Both the position numbers and the translations under genes were made by a program. From positions 1 through 64,000 of the forward strand of contig NZ_FAOZ01000005.1 in assembly GCF_001536285.1 (NCBI RefSeq): a stretch of DNA of 64,000 nucleotides, given 5' to 3'. The stretch's first letter is position 1; every line of letters begins with the position of its first letter. Under the pieces are notes generated by a model that saw nothing but the letters and a program-made list of their open reading frames with translations, searched no databases and was not told where the DNA came from. Source of the DNA: Parafrankia irregularis. GTDB taxonomy: Bacteria; Actinomycetota; Actinomycetes; Frankiales; Frankiaceae. Positions 10,005-18,981 of the stretch are shown in pieces.

Positions 10005-10950
10005 GGGAGCCTCCTTGGGACATGGGAGCGATCTGTTCGATTCGTACGAGGGCCAGCCTCTCGCAGCGACACCGACCCGAACTACGCGCCTCCCGAGGTG
10101 TCGGACCGCACCGGCATCTGGCGTGCCGCGGTCGTCCTGCGAGACCAATCCCAAACCGATGGCGGCCAAATCCGGTCCAACCGCAGATGCGAATGCGCTC
10201 CACAGTAGATATCGTGCGGCGCCAGTCCGCGACCGGATGATGTGCGGCCCAGTGCGGTTGGGAACTGCCGGTCCGTGCCTCTGACGTCCTATCGGCGGGG
10301 TCGACACCAAGCCGGTCGACGAAGAAGGCCCGCGCGGTGCCGACCACGCCATCGCCGACTCGGACGATGCGCCTGACGTCCACGCGCCGTCTGATCAGCG
10401 CCGGGGCACTCGCCCGAAGCCCACGCGGTCGTCCGAACCCCGACAAAGGGGCGGCGCCGATCGAGGTGGGCGCCTACCCACCGTGAGCCGACGCCGCAAA
10501 CGCTGATGATGGTGGTCTTCGGCAGAGGCACCGTAGCTGTACGGCGACGGGCCGGACGGCGGCCGGGACGCACGCTGGCTTGCCACGCACCTGGAGAAAG
10601 AGCAGCGATTTTGGTCGGCAGCGCTACTGGTAGCGCCCGCGGTCAACCTGTCGGCCGTCGGCCCATTGCTCAGCAGCCGACAACCGTCGACACCTTTGGC
10701 TGGTCATATCCCGTTCGGCCAAGGATCGGCCACCAATAAAAGTTGACCGATCGGGATTTAGGAGAATCCATCGAGTGGCAATGATTCGCGATCCCTCCGG
10801 CCGCACTGCAGCACGAGGCGATGGATCGATTGCGGGTACGAATCGGTTCGACGCATTACTTGTCTGGGTTTCTCACTTCCTGCGAACATCCACTGGAAGG
10901 GATCCAGCTTCTCGAGAAACGGCCATCGGCGAATCACGGGAGCATCCGCA
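10005..10950. other. Intergenic region between divergent genes
   Basis: About 950 bases with mixed composition. A plus-strand frame from GTG 10775 has a GGAG upstream, but it overlaps the sulfotransferase start and encodes no recognisable protein, so I do not call it. The stretch must hold the promoters of the small gene at 9756-10004 and of the plus-strand biosynthetic cluster. I see no definite operator. Confidence 0.4.
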
Positions 10951-12078
10951 GTGGACAAGGTCGGAACAGTTGACGACATTCACGCCGCCGCCACGGCCCT
11001 GACCGGCCTCACCGATTTCGGTCCACCCGATTATCACGAGGGGCTTGAGATCATCCTGGCCGCCTACCAGGACGAGGCCGACCTCACACCGCTCGGCGTC
11101 GCGATGGCCCGCGACGAGTTGCGCGACATTCTGGTGGCCCGCCTGTTCAGCGAGGCCGGCTGGCGGCGCTATCCCGAGTACGCCGAGGTTCCGATCGAAC
11201 GGCCGCTGTTCATCATCGGAATGCCCCGAACCGGCACGACCACGCTGCACCGGCTGCTGACCGCCGATCCGGCCCATCAGGGCCTGGAACTGTGGCTGGG
11301 CGCCGCTCCGCGTCCCCGTCCGCCGCGCCCGAGCTGGGCCGACGACCCGATCTTCCAGCTCGTCCAGGGGGCGATCCAGGCATTCCTGGATCGGAACCCG
11401 GGCTATCTCGGTATCCACAACCGGGACGCGGCGAAGGTCGAGGAATGCTGGCTGCTCACCCGTCAGTCGATGATGTCGGCCTTCTTCGAGTTCACCGGGC
11501 ACGTGCCGACCTACTCGAGCTGGCTGGCCGGGCAGGACTGGACGGCCGCCTACGAGCGCCACCGCCGCAACCTGCAGCTGATCGGGCTGCCCACGCCCGG
11601 CCGGACCTGGGTGCTCAAGTACTCCGGCCACATGCTGTGCCTGGACGCCCTGCTGGCCACCTATCCGGACGCGCTGATCGTGCACACCCACCGCCGGCCG
11701 GCCAGCACCGTGCTCGGCTCGGCCTGCAGCATGGTGAGCCGGCTCTCGGCGGGCAAGTCGACCAGCTTCCACGGCGACGCGATCGGCCCGGCCCTGCTCG
11801 AGCTGGCCGACCGTGCCCTGACCCGCTTCGCGGCGGACCGGGCCCGCCAGGACCAGGCCCATTTCCACGACGTGGAGTTCGACGAGTTCACCGCCGACCC
11901 CCACGGGGTCGTCGCCGGAATCTACGAGCGGCTCGGCCGCCCGGTGCCCGAGCACGCCCGCGCCGCCATGGCCGAGGTGCTCGCCGAGGACGACCGGCTG
12001 CGCTCCCACCGTTATGACCTGGCCGAGTTCGGCGTCACCGCCGAGCAGGCCGACGCCCGCCTCGCCGGTGTGGTCTGA
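10951..12078 (+). CDS. PAPS-dependent sulfotransferase family protein
   Basis: A 375-aa protein starting at GTG 10951 behind an ACGGGAG-like ribosome site. The 5'-phosphosulfate-binding loop GMPRTGTTTLHRLL sits near residues 91-104, the hallmark of the Sulfotransfer_3-type family. A second conserved region (KYSGHMLCLDAL then VHTHRRP) matches the 3'-phosphate-binding Arg/Ser element. Length is normal for the family. No signal peptide, so it is cytosolic. It is first of four plus-strand genes (alpha-oxoamine synthase, SDR, MFS exporter) spaced 35-90 bases, likely one transcription unit. The family transfers a sulfonate group from PAPS to a hydroxyl or amine. Its substrate here is probably the product of the neighbouring enzymes, but that is inference. 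Confidence 0.85.
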   Translation: MDKVGTVDDIHAAATALTGLTDFGPPDYHEGLEIILAAYQDEADLTPLGVAMARDELRDILVARLFSEAGWRRYPEYAEVPIERPLFIIGMPRTGTTTLHRLLTADPAHQGLELWLGAAPRPRPPRPSWADDPIFQLVQGAIQAFLDRNPGYLGIHNRDAAKVEECWLLTRQSMMSAFFEFTGHVPTYSSWLAGQDWTAAYERHRRNLQLIGLPTPGRTWVLKYSGHMLCLDALLATYPDALIVHTHRRPASTVLGSACSMVSRLSAGKSTSFHGDAIGPALLELADRALTRFAADRARQDQAHFHDVEFDEFTADPHGVVAGIYERLGRPVPEHARAAMAEVLAEDDRLRSHRYDLAEFGVTAEQADARLAGVV

Positions 12079-12120
12079 CCGCCCACCGCACCGCACCGAC
12101 GCACCGCATCGAACGGAGAC

Positions 12121-13371
12121 ATGATGACCACGACGGCGCCCACCGGGACGGCGGAAGCGGCCCTGGCCCGGTGGGGTTTCTCCGAATGGATCGCGCAGAC
12201 CCGGCGGACCGGCGAGTTCATCGACACCCCCGAGCTGGACGGGGTCAACGACGCGGTCATCAGCGTCGACGGCCGCCCTGTGGTCAACTTCTCCGGCATC
12301 GGCATCCTGGGCTGGCAGCATGACCCGGACGTCCGCAGGGTCTTCGCCGCCGCGGCGGCCGAGTACGGCCTGGTCGTCGGCGGTTCGCGGCTGGTCCAGG
12401 GCCTCTCCCGGCCGCACCTGGAACTCGAGAAGCTCGTGGCTGAGATCACCGGCCAGGAGAAGGCGCTCACCTTCGCCACCGGCCTGCTGGCGAACCTCGG
12501 TTTCGTCCACGCGATGAAGGCCCGGTTCTCGTTCGCCGACGAACCCGGGGTGAACAACTCCGACATGGTCCTCGTGCTCGACTGGGACAGCCACTGGAGC
12601 ATGTGGAAGGCCGCCGACGGGTTCAAGTACGGGCGCAACCTGTTCGCCTTCGAGCACAACGACGTCGCGGCGCTGCGGACGCTGCTGGCCGAGCTGGGCG
12701 ACCGGCGGGTCGTCGTCGGTTTCGAGACGGTCTACTCGTCCGACGGCTCGATGGCGCCTGTGGGCGAGATCCTCGATGCCTGCGAAGAGTTCGGGGCGGT
12801 CAGTTTCGTCGACGACGCCAACGGGTTCATGGCGTACGGCAACGGTGGCCACCGGTTCGCGGCGGAATACGAGGCGCTGCGCCGCGCCACCTTCCGGATG
12901 GTGTCGTTCGGGAAGGCCGTCGGCCTGTCCGGCGGCGCCGTCGTCGGGCCGGCGGACGCCATCGACGCGTTCCGTTTCCTGTCAGGCACGTCGATTTTCA
13001 CGACGAACATCCAGCCGCCCACCGCGCAGGCCATCACACACGTGCTCGAGCGGATGCGGCGCGACCCGTCGGTGATGGAGCGATATCTCGACCGGATTGA
13101 CCGGCTGCGGGAACGTCTGATCGCGGTCGGCTGCGCCATCAATTCCACGCCGACCTTCGTCACCTCGATCGCCGTCGGTTCCAACGAGACCGCTGTGCGG
13201 GTACGGCGGGATTTTCTCGAGCGCGGCTACCTCGTGCCGATGTTCGTCTATCCGGCGGTCCGGAGGAACGAGGCGGTGATCCGTCTGCTCGTGAACAATC
13301 GGTTGTCCGACGAGCAGCTCGACGGATTCGTCGACACGCTGGCCGAGCTCCGCACGATCCACGGTTTCTGA
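12121..13371 (+). CDS. Alpha-oxoamine synthase (PLP-dependent, KBL/SPT/CqsA-like)
   Basis: A 416-aa fold-type I PLP enzyme behind a CGGAGA ribosome site. The PLP lysine is K265 in VSFGKAVGLSGG. His158 in DWDSHWS would stack on the cofactor, and the DDANGFMAYG segment (231-240) gives the Asp that binds the pyridine nitrogen. GGSRLVQGLSRPH (87-99) matches the family substrate loop. Members condense an acyl-CoA or acyl-ACP with an amino acid, losing CO2, to make an amino ketone. Examples are KBL, BioF, serine palmitoyltransferase and the CAI-1 synthase CqsA. A biotin role is unlikely because no bio genes are present. The adjacent SDR could reduce the ketone, giving a sphingoid-like amino alcohol. 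Family certain, substrate unknown. Confidence 0.88.
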   Translation: MMTTTAPTGTAEAALARWGFSEWIAQTRRTGEFIDTPELDGVNDAVISVDGRPVVNFSGIGILGWQHDPDVRRVFAAAAAEYGLVVGGSRLVQGLSRPHLELEKLVAEITGQEKALTFATGLLANLGFVHAMKARFSFADEPGVNNSDMVLVLDWDSHWSMWKAADGFKYGRNLFAFEHNDVAALRTLLAELGDRRVVVGFETVYSSDGSMAPVGEILDACEEFGAVSFVDDANGFMAYGNGGHRFAAEYEALRRATFRMVSFGKAVGLSGGAVVGPADAIDAFRFLSGTSIFTTNIQPPTAQAITHVLERMRRDPSVMERYLDRIDRLRERLIAVGCAINSTPTFVTSIAVGSNETAVRVRRDFLERGYLVPMFVYPAVRRNEAVIRLLVNNRLSDEQLDGFVDTLAELRTIHGF

Positions 13372-13413
13372 CAGCGCCCAACCTGCCGCGGGCCGGGCCG
13401 AGCGAGGGGCACC

Positions 13414-14376
13414 ATGGATTCCCAGTCACCAGAACCTGCGTCACCAGACCCTGCGTCACCGTCCGCGGCGGTCCCCCGGCCGCTCACCCCGCCGCGCACC
13501 CCGTTGGTCGCCCCACTGGCCGCCCCGCTGGTCGCCCGACCGGCGTCTCGGCCAGTCGCCCTGGTCACCGGGTGTTCGAGCGGCATCGGCCTGCGCAGCG
13601 TCCCGGCGCTGGTCCGCCGCGGGTTCCACGTCGTCGCCACCCTGCGCGACCTGAGCCGCCGCGGCGCGCTCGACAAGGTCGCCGACGAACACGTCACGGT
13701 GCTCCGGTTGGACGTCACCGACCAGCGGACGATCGACGAGACCGTCGCCGACGTCCTGGCCGCGACCGGCCGTATCGACGTACTGGTCAACAACGCGGGG
13801 ACAGCGCCGCCGAACTTCGTCGAGGAGGCACCGCTGGCGCAGTGGCGATCGGTGTTCGAGACCAACCTGTTCGGCCAGGTCGCGATGACCAACGCCGTCC
13901 TGCCCGCGATGCGGGCACGGGGCCGGGGCCGAGTGGTGATGGTCTCCAGCGTGGGCGGGCGAGCGCCGACTCCCCTGCTCGGCGTCTACTGCGCCTCGAA
14001 GTTCGCTCTCGAGGGGTACGCCGAGACCCTGCGGCTGGAACTGCGGCACTCGGGCATCGACGTGGTGCTCGTCGAACCGGGCTCCTACCGGACGCCGATC
14101 TACGACACGCCGCTGCTGGACGCCCCTGTCCCGGTCGGGTCGCCCTACGCGGACGACTTCGTCCGGCTGCGCGCGTTCTACGGCGAGTACATCGCCCACC
14201 ACCTGCGTGACCCCGACGAGGTCGCGGAACTGGTCGCGACCCTGGCCGCCCGCAGGCACCTGCGCCTGCGTCATCCGATCGGCACCGACGCCTGGATCAA
14301 ACTCGCGCTGCACGCCCTGCTCCCCTGGCCGGTCTACGAGCGGCTGACCCGCCGGCTGATCGGCCTGCGGCCGTAG
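13414..14376 (+). CDS. Short-chain dehydrogenase/reductase
   Basis: A 320-aa classical SDR. It has the NAD(P)-binding TGCSSGIG motif near residues 51-58, NNAG near 125 and the catalytic YCASK, with an upstream catalytic Ser in MVSSVGG. The first about 45 residues are a Pro/Ala/Ser-rich tail absent from most SDRs, so the true start might be further in, though GAGGGGCACC lies just ahead of the ATG. It sits 42 bases after the oxoamine synthase, as in sphingolipid-type pathways where a 3-ketosphinganine reductase follows the condensing enzyme. The likely reaction is NADPH-dependent reduction of the amino ketone. That assignment is inferred from position; other hydroxy/keto substrates are possible. 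Confidence 0.87.
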   Translation: MDSQSPEPASPDPASPSAAVPRPLTPPRTPLVAPLAAPLVARPASRPVALVTGCSSGIGLRSVPALVRRGFHVVATLRDLSRRGALDKVADEHVTVLRLDVTDQRTIDETVADVLAATGRIDVLVNNAGTAPPNFVEEAPLAQWRSVFETNLFGQVAMTNAVLPAMRARGRGRVVMVSSVGGRAPTPLLGVYCASKFALEGYAETLRLELRHSGIDVVLVEPGSYRTPIYDTPLLDAPVPVGSPYADDFVRLRAFYGEYIAHHLRDPDEVAELVATLAARRHLRLRHPIGTDAWIKLALHALLPWPVYERLTRRLIGLRP

Positions 14377-14461
14377 CCGCCGCCGGGCGGCCGAGCACCC
14401 ACGGCGCGTAGTTCCGAGCTTCTGACCTGGTATTTCGTCGCCCACAACGATCGGAGCGCTG

Positions 14462-15997
14462 ATGGCGTCCACTGGGCAGCCACCTGGCGTCGACGTCGTC
14501 CGCGGTGCTGGCGACGCGGTGTCGGGAGGGCTGGCCGCCGGCCGGCGGCGGGTGGTGCTGGCGATCTGCTGCACAAGCGTGTTCGTCGTCGCGATGGACG
14601 CGACGATCCTCAACGTCGGCCTGCCGTCGATCAGGAGCGACCTACACGCCACGGACTCCGGGCTGCAGTGGGCCGTGGACGCCTACAGCCTGGTCATGGC
14701 GAGCCTGCTGCTGTTCTCCGGCTCGATGGGCGACCGGTTCGGACGTAGGCGCGTGTTCCGAACCGGACTGGCACTCTTCTCGATCGGCTCGCTGCTGTGC
14801 AGCCTGGCGCCCGGGCTCGGTTGGCTGACCGCATTCCGGATGGTCCAGGCGGTCGGCGGCTCGATGCTCAACCCCGCCGCGCTGGCAATCATCACCAACA
14901 CCTTCACCGATCACCGCGAACGAGCGCGTGCGATCGGCCTGTGGGGCGGGATCGTCGGTCTGAGCCTGGCGCTTGGGCCGGTTGTCGGCGGGCTGCTGGT
15001 CGACACGATCGGCTGGCGGTCGATCTTCTGGCTCAACGTACCGGTCGGCGCCCTCGCGCTGATTCTCACCGGACGGTACCTGCCCGAGTCGCTGGCGCCG
15101 CGGGCCCGGCGTTTCGACCCGGCAGGCCAGGTACTCGTCGCCGTCACCTTCGGTACGGTCACCTACGCGATCATCGAGGCGCCGAAGGTCGGCTGGGCCT
15201 CCCCACCGACAGTCGCCATGTTCATCGCCAGCGCACTCGCTCTCGCCGGGCTGGTCGCATGGGAGAAGCGGCGCCCGGACGCCCTGTTGGATGTGCGGTT
15301 CTTCCGCAGCGCACCGTTCTCCGGGGCCACGGCCATCGCGATCTGCGCGTACGCGGCAATGGCCGGATTCCTCTTCCTGAACACGCTCTACCTCCAGGCC
15401 GTGCGCGGCTACTCCGCGTTGGACGCCGGCCTGCTGACGCTCCCGATGGCGGCCGTCGCGACGCTGACGTCGCCGATCTCCGGTCGCCTCGTGGCCAGCC
15501 GCGGCCCCCGACCAGCACTGATCATCGCCGGGATCGCGATACCCGCCAGCGGAGTCATCCTGTCCTTCCTGAGCGGCTACGAGAGTCTCGCGCCGGTCAT
15601 CTGCGCGTACGTGCTGTTCGGCGTCGGGTTCGGAATGGTCAGCGCGCCGACCACGAACATCGCGGTGTCCGGCATGCCACTCGCCCAGGCAGGCGTCGCG
15701 GGGGCGATCGCCGGTACCAGCCGGCAGATCGGCATCGCCCTCGGTGTCGCGGTCTTCGGCTCGGTGGCCGCCCATCGCGTCACAGATGGCTCCGGAACGG
15801 CGGCCATCGACCCAACCAGCGCACCACCCTGGTGGATCATGACCGGCTGCGGACTGACCATCGCCGCGCTCGGCGTTCTCACCACCGGCCGCTGGGCGCG
15901 GGAAACCGCAACCCGGACCGCAGCGCTCTTCACCCCCCGGCCGGCGCCACCCGAGCCCGAGGTGCCATCCCCGCCACCGCCCGCGCCGAGCAGGTAA
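14462..15997 (+). CDS. MFS drug/metabolite exporter (EmrB/QacA, DHA2 type)
   Basis: A 511-aa integral membrane protein with about 14 hydrophobic segments. Motif A, GDRFGRRRVF, lies in the loop after the second segment, and the antiporter motif C region is LSLALGPVVGGLL. The N-terminus begins with the family pattern CCTSVFVVAMDATILNVGLP. The C-terminal tail is a short cytoplasmic Pro-rich sequence. It is last in the plus-strand cluster and would export the cluster product by proton antiport. A hairpin just downstream (16047-16073) separates it from a convergent gene. Family is certain; the link with the product of the upstream enzymes is by position. Confidence 0.9.
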   Translation: MASTGQPPGVDVVRGAGDAVSGGLAAGRRRVVLAICCTSVFVVAMDATILNVGLPSIRSDLHATDSGLQWAVDAYSLVMASLLLFSGSMGDRFGRRRVFRTGLALFSIGSLLCSLAPGLGWLTAFRMVQAVGGSMLNPAALAIITNTFTDHRERARAIGLWGGIVGLSLALGPVVGGLLVDTIGWRSIFWLNVPVGALALILTGRYLPESLAPRARRFDPAGQVLVAVTFGTVTYAIIEAPKVGWASPPTVAMFIASALALAGLVAWEKRRPDALLDVRFFRSAPFSGATAIAICAYAAMAGFLFLNTLYLQAVRGYSALDAGLLTLPMAAVATLTSPISGRLVASRGPRPALIIAGIAIPASGVILSFLSGYESLAPVICAYVLFGVGFGMVSAPTTNIAVSGMPLAQAGVAGAIAGTSRQIGIALGVAVFGSVAAHRVTDGSGTAAIDPTSAPPWWIMTGCGLTIAALGVLTTGRWARETATRTAALFTPRPAPPEPEVPSPPPPAPSR

Positions 15998-16046
15998 AAG
16001 GGGCGGAAACCCGCATCCGGCGGGTCACGGAGTTCGACGCCGTCGC

Positions 16047-16073
16047 GGCAGCGGGGCCGGTGCCCCCGCTGCC
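16047..16073. terminator. Bidirectional hairpin between convergent genes
   Basis: GGCAGCGGGG pairs perfectly with CCCCGCTGCC across a 7-base loop, midway between the convergent MFS and decarboxylase stops. There is no clear T-run on either side, so termination is likely but not certain. Confidence 0.55.
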
Positions 16074-16096
16074 GCTCCGCTGGGCGAGGTCTGTTC

Positions 16097-17350
16097 TTAG
16101 CGGTTCGCGGTGGCGATCTGCTTGTTGAGCTGGATGGGTGGCGTGTTGAAGTCGAACGGCGGCTTGGGAACCCAGCTTCGGATGACGCCTGGCTCGAAGA
16201 TCAGGCAGTGGGTGGAGCCGCCGTACTGGAAGTAGCCGATCTCGTCGCCCTTGGTGACACGCTGTCCGGCGCTGACCCCGATCTTGCAGGAGGAGATCTC
16301 GGCCATGCCGACGAAGACGCAGGCGACGGTGCCGATGTTCTTGTCGTCGCAGGCGATCACGATCACGGCGCGGGTCGCGACCTGGCTGATGTAGCCCTGG
16401 GAGTCGTTGGGGCCGCCGGGGTCGAGTCCTTCGGCTTCGAGGTCGGAGTAGTAGGTGCCGTCCAGGTTGTAGGTGGTGACGATGGTGCCGGTGACGGGTG
16501 CGTGCCAGCGGTGGTAGTTGTAGGCGCTGAGGAATGCCTGGTAGATGTCGCCGCCGACGAACTGTTCGGCGAGTGCCCGGTGTTCGCTGGTGAAGATGTC
16601 CAGAAGGGAGTATGGCTGGGCCTTCATCCAGAAGCGGTCGGTGAGCTGCACGTTGTTCTGGATGTTGTAGGGGGTTGCCTCGCAGGCACTGACGATGACC
16701 GTGTCGTCGCCCGGTCCATCTACGGGCCGGACGCCTTTTTTGAACACTCGGGTGAAGAACGCGTTCCACGACGCGAAGCCGTAGTACGGCTGGGTCTCGT
16801 CGTGGACGTAATCTGCTATGTGGATGTAGGCGTCGGCCTTCTGGGAGAACCATCCGCCTGCGTCGTCTTTGGTGAGGTACGTCCGCGAGCCGGCTCCGCT
16901 GAGGAACTCACACCAGTACTCCAGCACGGCCTTGAGCTGGCCGTTCAGTTGCGGGAAGCGGAACAGCGGGAAGCCGGCGGGCATGCACATCGGCCAGTCG
17001 AGCAGCGCGTTGAGGGGACAGCCGACCAGCTCGGTCGTGTCGAACGGCGGGGCGTAGGTCATGAGCTCGTCGATCAGAACCATGAGCTCGTCGATGGTGT
17101 GGTAGCCGAGGTCGTAGCCGGCCGCGATCGCCTGCTCGATCGCCTGGGTGAGGTACATCCGCAGCACAGGGTCGGTGTTCACGAGGGTCGCGAGATCCTG
17201 CACGGGCGGTGTGAGCCGTGCGCCGGGTGCTCGTTTTTTGGCTTTCTCGGCCAGGTTGCGGCGGAAGGCGACGAGTGCTTCCTCGCGGACGGGTAGCCAC
17301 CGCCCGCGCCGGCTGGCCTGGACTGCAATTGTCTGGGCATCGTTGTTCAT
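16097..17350 (-). CDS. Phosphatidylserine-decarboxylase-family enzyme, PSDC/PsiD-like
   Basis: A 417-aa protein. The C-terminal half holds the pyruvoyl self-cleavage motif GGST in QYGGSTHCLIFEPG, with the preceding beta-rich core (NYHRWHAPVTG, an HWHAPV-type element). The N-terminal half has the PSDC-type domain (NALLDWPMCMPAGF, then GGWFSQKA) found in a subfamily that includes the fungal L-tryptophan decarboxylase PsiD. Ordinary bacterial Psd proteins lack this N-domain and are shorter. No membrane anchor is visible, so it is probably soluble. The family matures by serinolysis into beta and pyruvoyl-bearing alpha chains and decarboxylates a carboxylate next to an amine. Because of the architecture I favour a free amino acid rather than phosphatidylserine as substrate. 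It converges on the sulfotransferase cluster. Confidence 0.85.
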   Translation of the reverse strand: MNNDAQTIAVQASRRGRWLPVREEALVAFRRNLAEKAKKRAPGARLTPPVQDLATLVNTDPVLRMYLTQAIEQAIAAGYDLGYHTIDELMVLIDELMTYAPPFDTTELVGCPLNALLDWPMCMPAGFPLFRFPQLNGQLKAVLEYWCEFLSGAGSRTYLTKDDAGGWFSQKADAYIHIADYVHDETQPYYGFASWNAFFTRVFKKGVRPVDGPGDDTVIVSACEATPYNIQNNVQLTDRFWMKAQPYSLLDIFTSEHRALAEQFVGGDIYQAFLSAYNYHRWHAPVTGTIVTTYNLDGTYYSDLEAEGLDPGGPNDSQGYISQVATRAVIVIACDDKNIGTVACVFVGMAEISSCKIGVSAGQRVTKGDEIGYFQYGGSTHCLIFEPGVIRSWVPKPPFDFNTPPIQLNKQIATANR

Positions 17351-17759
17351 ACGATGAGTCCCTCACTTCCCGATGGAAAGGGGAATGACTGATACCGTCG
17401 ACCACCGGCCGCGTCTTCTGGTCGACATGTCACGATGTCGACGGCCACGGTTTTCTCGATCGTCCGCGGCCTCGCCGCGCGGGGCCTGACCCTAACACGG
17501 GAACGCGTGGCGCCGATTACGGGAAGCCGTCATCCGAATAGGCAGGATTTCGGGTGATGGTCCCGCCGGCTTCATGGCGGTTCAAGGTCTCTCGCCTCGC
17601 GCCGATCTGCTGGGCACCGGCAAGGTAGGGCAGAACGGCTCCGCTGCCGCGGGCCTCTGGTCCGGCCGGACCCGGGCCGTCAGGCTGTGGCGGTCTGGCT
17701 GTGGCCGTCTGGCTGTGGCCGTCTGGCTGTCAGGGGCGACACCGGCCGGGCGGTTCCCG

Positions 17760-18176
17760 GCGGGGGACGGCGGCGGAGGGGCTCGAGGCTGCCGCTGTCG
17801 CCGCGACTGCGAGGGCGGCGCCGATGCTGGGTGCGAGTGCGGTTGCGGCGGGCGAAGCGTTCGGCTCCCCACAGGTCGGCGACGGGCGCGGCCTCGACAA
17901 GGCTGAACATCCCGCGGCTCGCGCCGACTATGACGGCGACGCCGACTGAGGCGAAGGCCGGGCCGGGTAGGACCCCGAGGTTGAGGGTGGCGAGCCCGCC
18001 GGCGCCGATGACCACGGCGGTCCGGCCGCGCACGGACAGCCGGGCGACCATGGGCTGGTGGAGAACCGGCCGGCGACCTGACCGACACCACCCAGCCCGG
18101 TCGCCCAGGCTGCGCGGGTGGTCGACAGGCCCCGGCCGGTGCGGAGGCGGACGAGGTTGACGACGACGGGCCCGGC
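17760..18176 (-). pseudogene. Decayed MFS transporter remnant
   Basis: Three consecutive pieces in three frames resemble the C-terminal half of an MFS permease. The first (about 18176-18062) ends AAWATGLGGVGQVAGRF. The second (18051-17844) reads TAVVIGAGGLATLNLGVLPG and RGMFSLVEAAPVADLWGAE. The third (to about 17760) reads ALAPSIGAALAVAATA. Frameshifts join them and no start or full length exists. On the opposite strand, 18160-18299 reads as a possible C-terminal scrap ending in VRVFVRMYGH, which I cannot identify. The region looks like a recombination scar next to the toxin-antitoxin cluster. Confidence 0.6.
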
Positions 18177-18329
18177 CTGCTGGTGACCGGGCGTGTCAAC
18201 AACCGATCCTGGTACGGCACCACGCCTCTCGACGACACCGAGATCGACCGGCTGGTCGCCGGAGGCGTGCGGGTCTTCGTGCGCATGTACGGCCACTGAC
18301 CAGGACAATGTCAGGGGCTGTCCCCGCGG

Positions 18330-18671
18330 TCAGTGCGGCTGGTCGAGTTGACTGGCGACGAGCGGGAACTCTGCCTTCAGGAGCGTTGCCAGTTGCTCCT
18401 GAAGCTCACCCAGCGCGGTCGTGGCGATGCGCCACACGATTGACCAGTCGACCTCGAAGTACGCGTGAACAGCGATGTTACGGAAGCCCGTGACGGACCG
18501 CCACGGCACATCCGGCCAGCGGTCGCGGATCTCGGGCGAGACTCGCCCGGCCGCCTCGCCGATCACCAGGAGTTTCTGCAGAACGGCGCTCTGGATCAGG
18601 TCGCTCGCCAGGAAGGCGGCCTCGTCGACGTCCTGGACGAACGTCGTCGCGGCGGCCGCCGCTTCGATCAT
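18330..18671 (-). CDS. hepT: HepT-like HEPN ribonuclease toxin (DUF86)
   Basis: A 113-aa all-alpha protein. It carries the DUF86 pattern SAVLQKLLVIGEAAGRVSPE and the catalytic HEPN motif RNIAVHAYF (RX4HXY). These features define HepT, the toxin of MntA-HepT modules, in which the nucleotidyltransferase MntA neutralises HepT by AMPylating the tyrosine of RX4HXY. The ATG at 18671 is the only possible start, because an in-frame TAG lies 12 bases upstream. There is no ribosome site, so translation probably depends on coupling with mntA, which ends 19 bases earlier. An 18-bp palindrome fills that gap. Confidence 0.88.
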   Translation of the reverse strand: MIEAAAAATTFVQDVDEAAFLASDLIQSAVLQKLLVIGEAAGRVSPEIRDRWPDVPWRSVTGFRNIAVHAYFEVDWSIVWRIATTALGELQEQLATLLKAEFPLVASQLDQPH

Positions 18672-18674
18672 GTC

Positions 18675-18692
18675 GACGAGCTAGAGCTCGTC
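18675..18692. promoter_or_regulatory. Perfect palindrome in the mntA-hepT junction
   Basis: GACGAGCT-AG-AGCTCGTC is an 8-bp inverted repeat with a 2-bp centre. It overlaps the last base pair of the mntA stop codon and ends three bases before the hepT ATG. In RNA it would form a hairpin just ahead of the toxin start, where a ribosome site would normally be. A translational brake or an internal operator are both possible. Confidence 0.5.
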
Positions 18693-18981
18693 ACGCCGCA
18701 TAGAGGACCCGAGCCTCCGCGAGTACCCGGTCGCGGATGACCCACTTCAGCCGGGATTTGGGTACCAGGTCGACGTGCCGACCGACGATCTTTTCGAGCT
18801 CGTCCCGAAGATCGACGATCTCGAAGCCAAGCTTCGAGTCGGGCGCCAGTACATACAGCAGGTCGACGTCCGAGGAGTCGGTGTCGTCGCCACGAGCCAC
18901 CGAGCCGAAGACGGAGAGCTCGGCGACCCCGTAGCGTCGGCACACCTCGGCGATCCGGCTGTCACGAAGGTCGACGGTCAC
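18691..18981 (-). CDS. mntA: MntA-like nucleotidyltransferase antitoxin
   Basis: A 96-aa minimal nucleotidyltransferase. The active-site signature is GSVARGDDTDSSDVDLLY (GSX10DXD type), with the supporting HVDLVPKS segment. I chose GTG 18981 because a GGAGGCG lies upstream and the family N-terminus (RIAEVCRRYGVAELSVFGS) begins right after; a longer frame adds only unrelated residues. MntA-type proteins AMPylate the HEPN toxin encoded next. The gene leads the two-gene mntA-hepT operon. It sits among other toxin-antitoxin genes and relics. Confidence 0.88.
   Translation of the reverse strand: MTVDLRDSRIAEVCRRYGVAELSVFGSVARGDDTDSSDVDLLYVLAPDSKLGFEIVDLRDELEKIVGRHVDLVPKSRLKWVIRDRVLAEARVLYAA

Noticed and set aside
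10775-11002. Small plus-strand frame with GGAG upstream
   Set aside because: Overlaps the sulfotransferase start by 50 bases and its translation has no features; left as non-coding.
10873-12852. 659-codon minus-strand frame opposite the sulfotransferase and oxoamine synthase
   Set aside because: High-GC shadow frame; the plus strand has catalytic motifs and ribosome sites.
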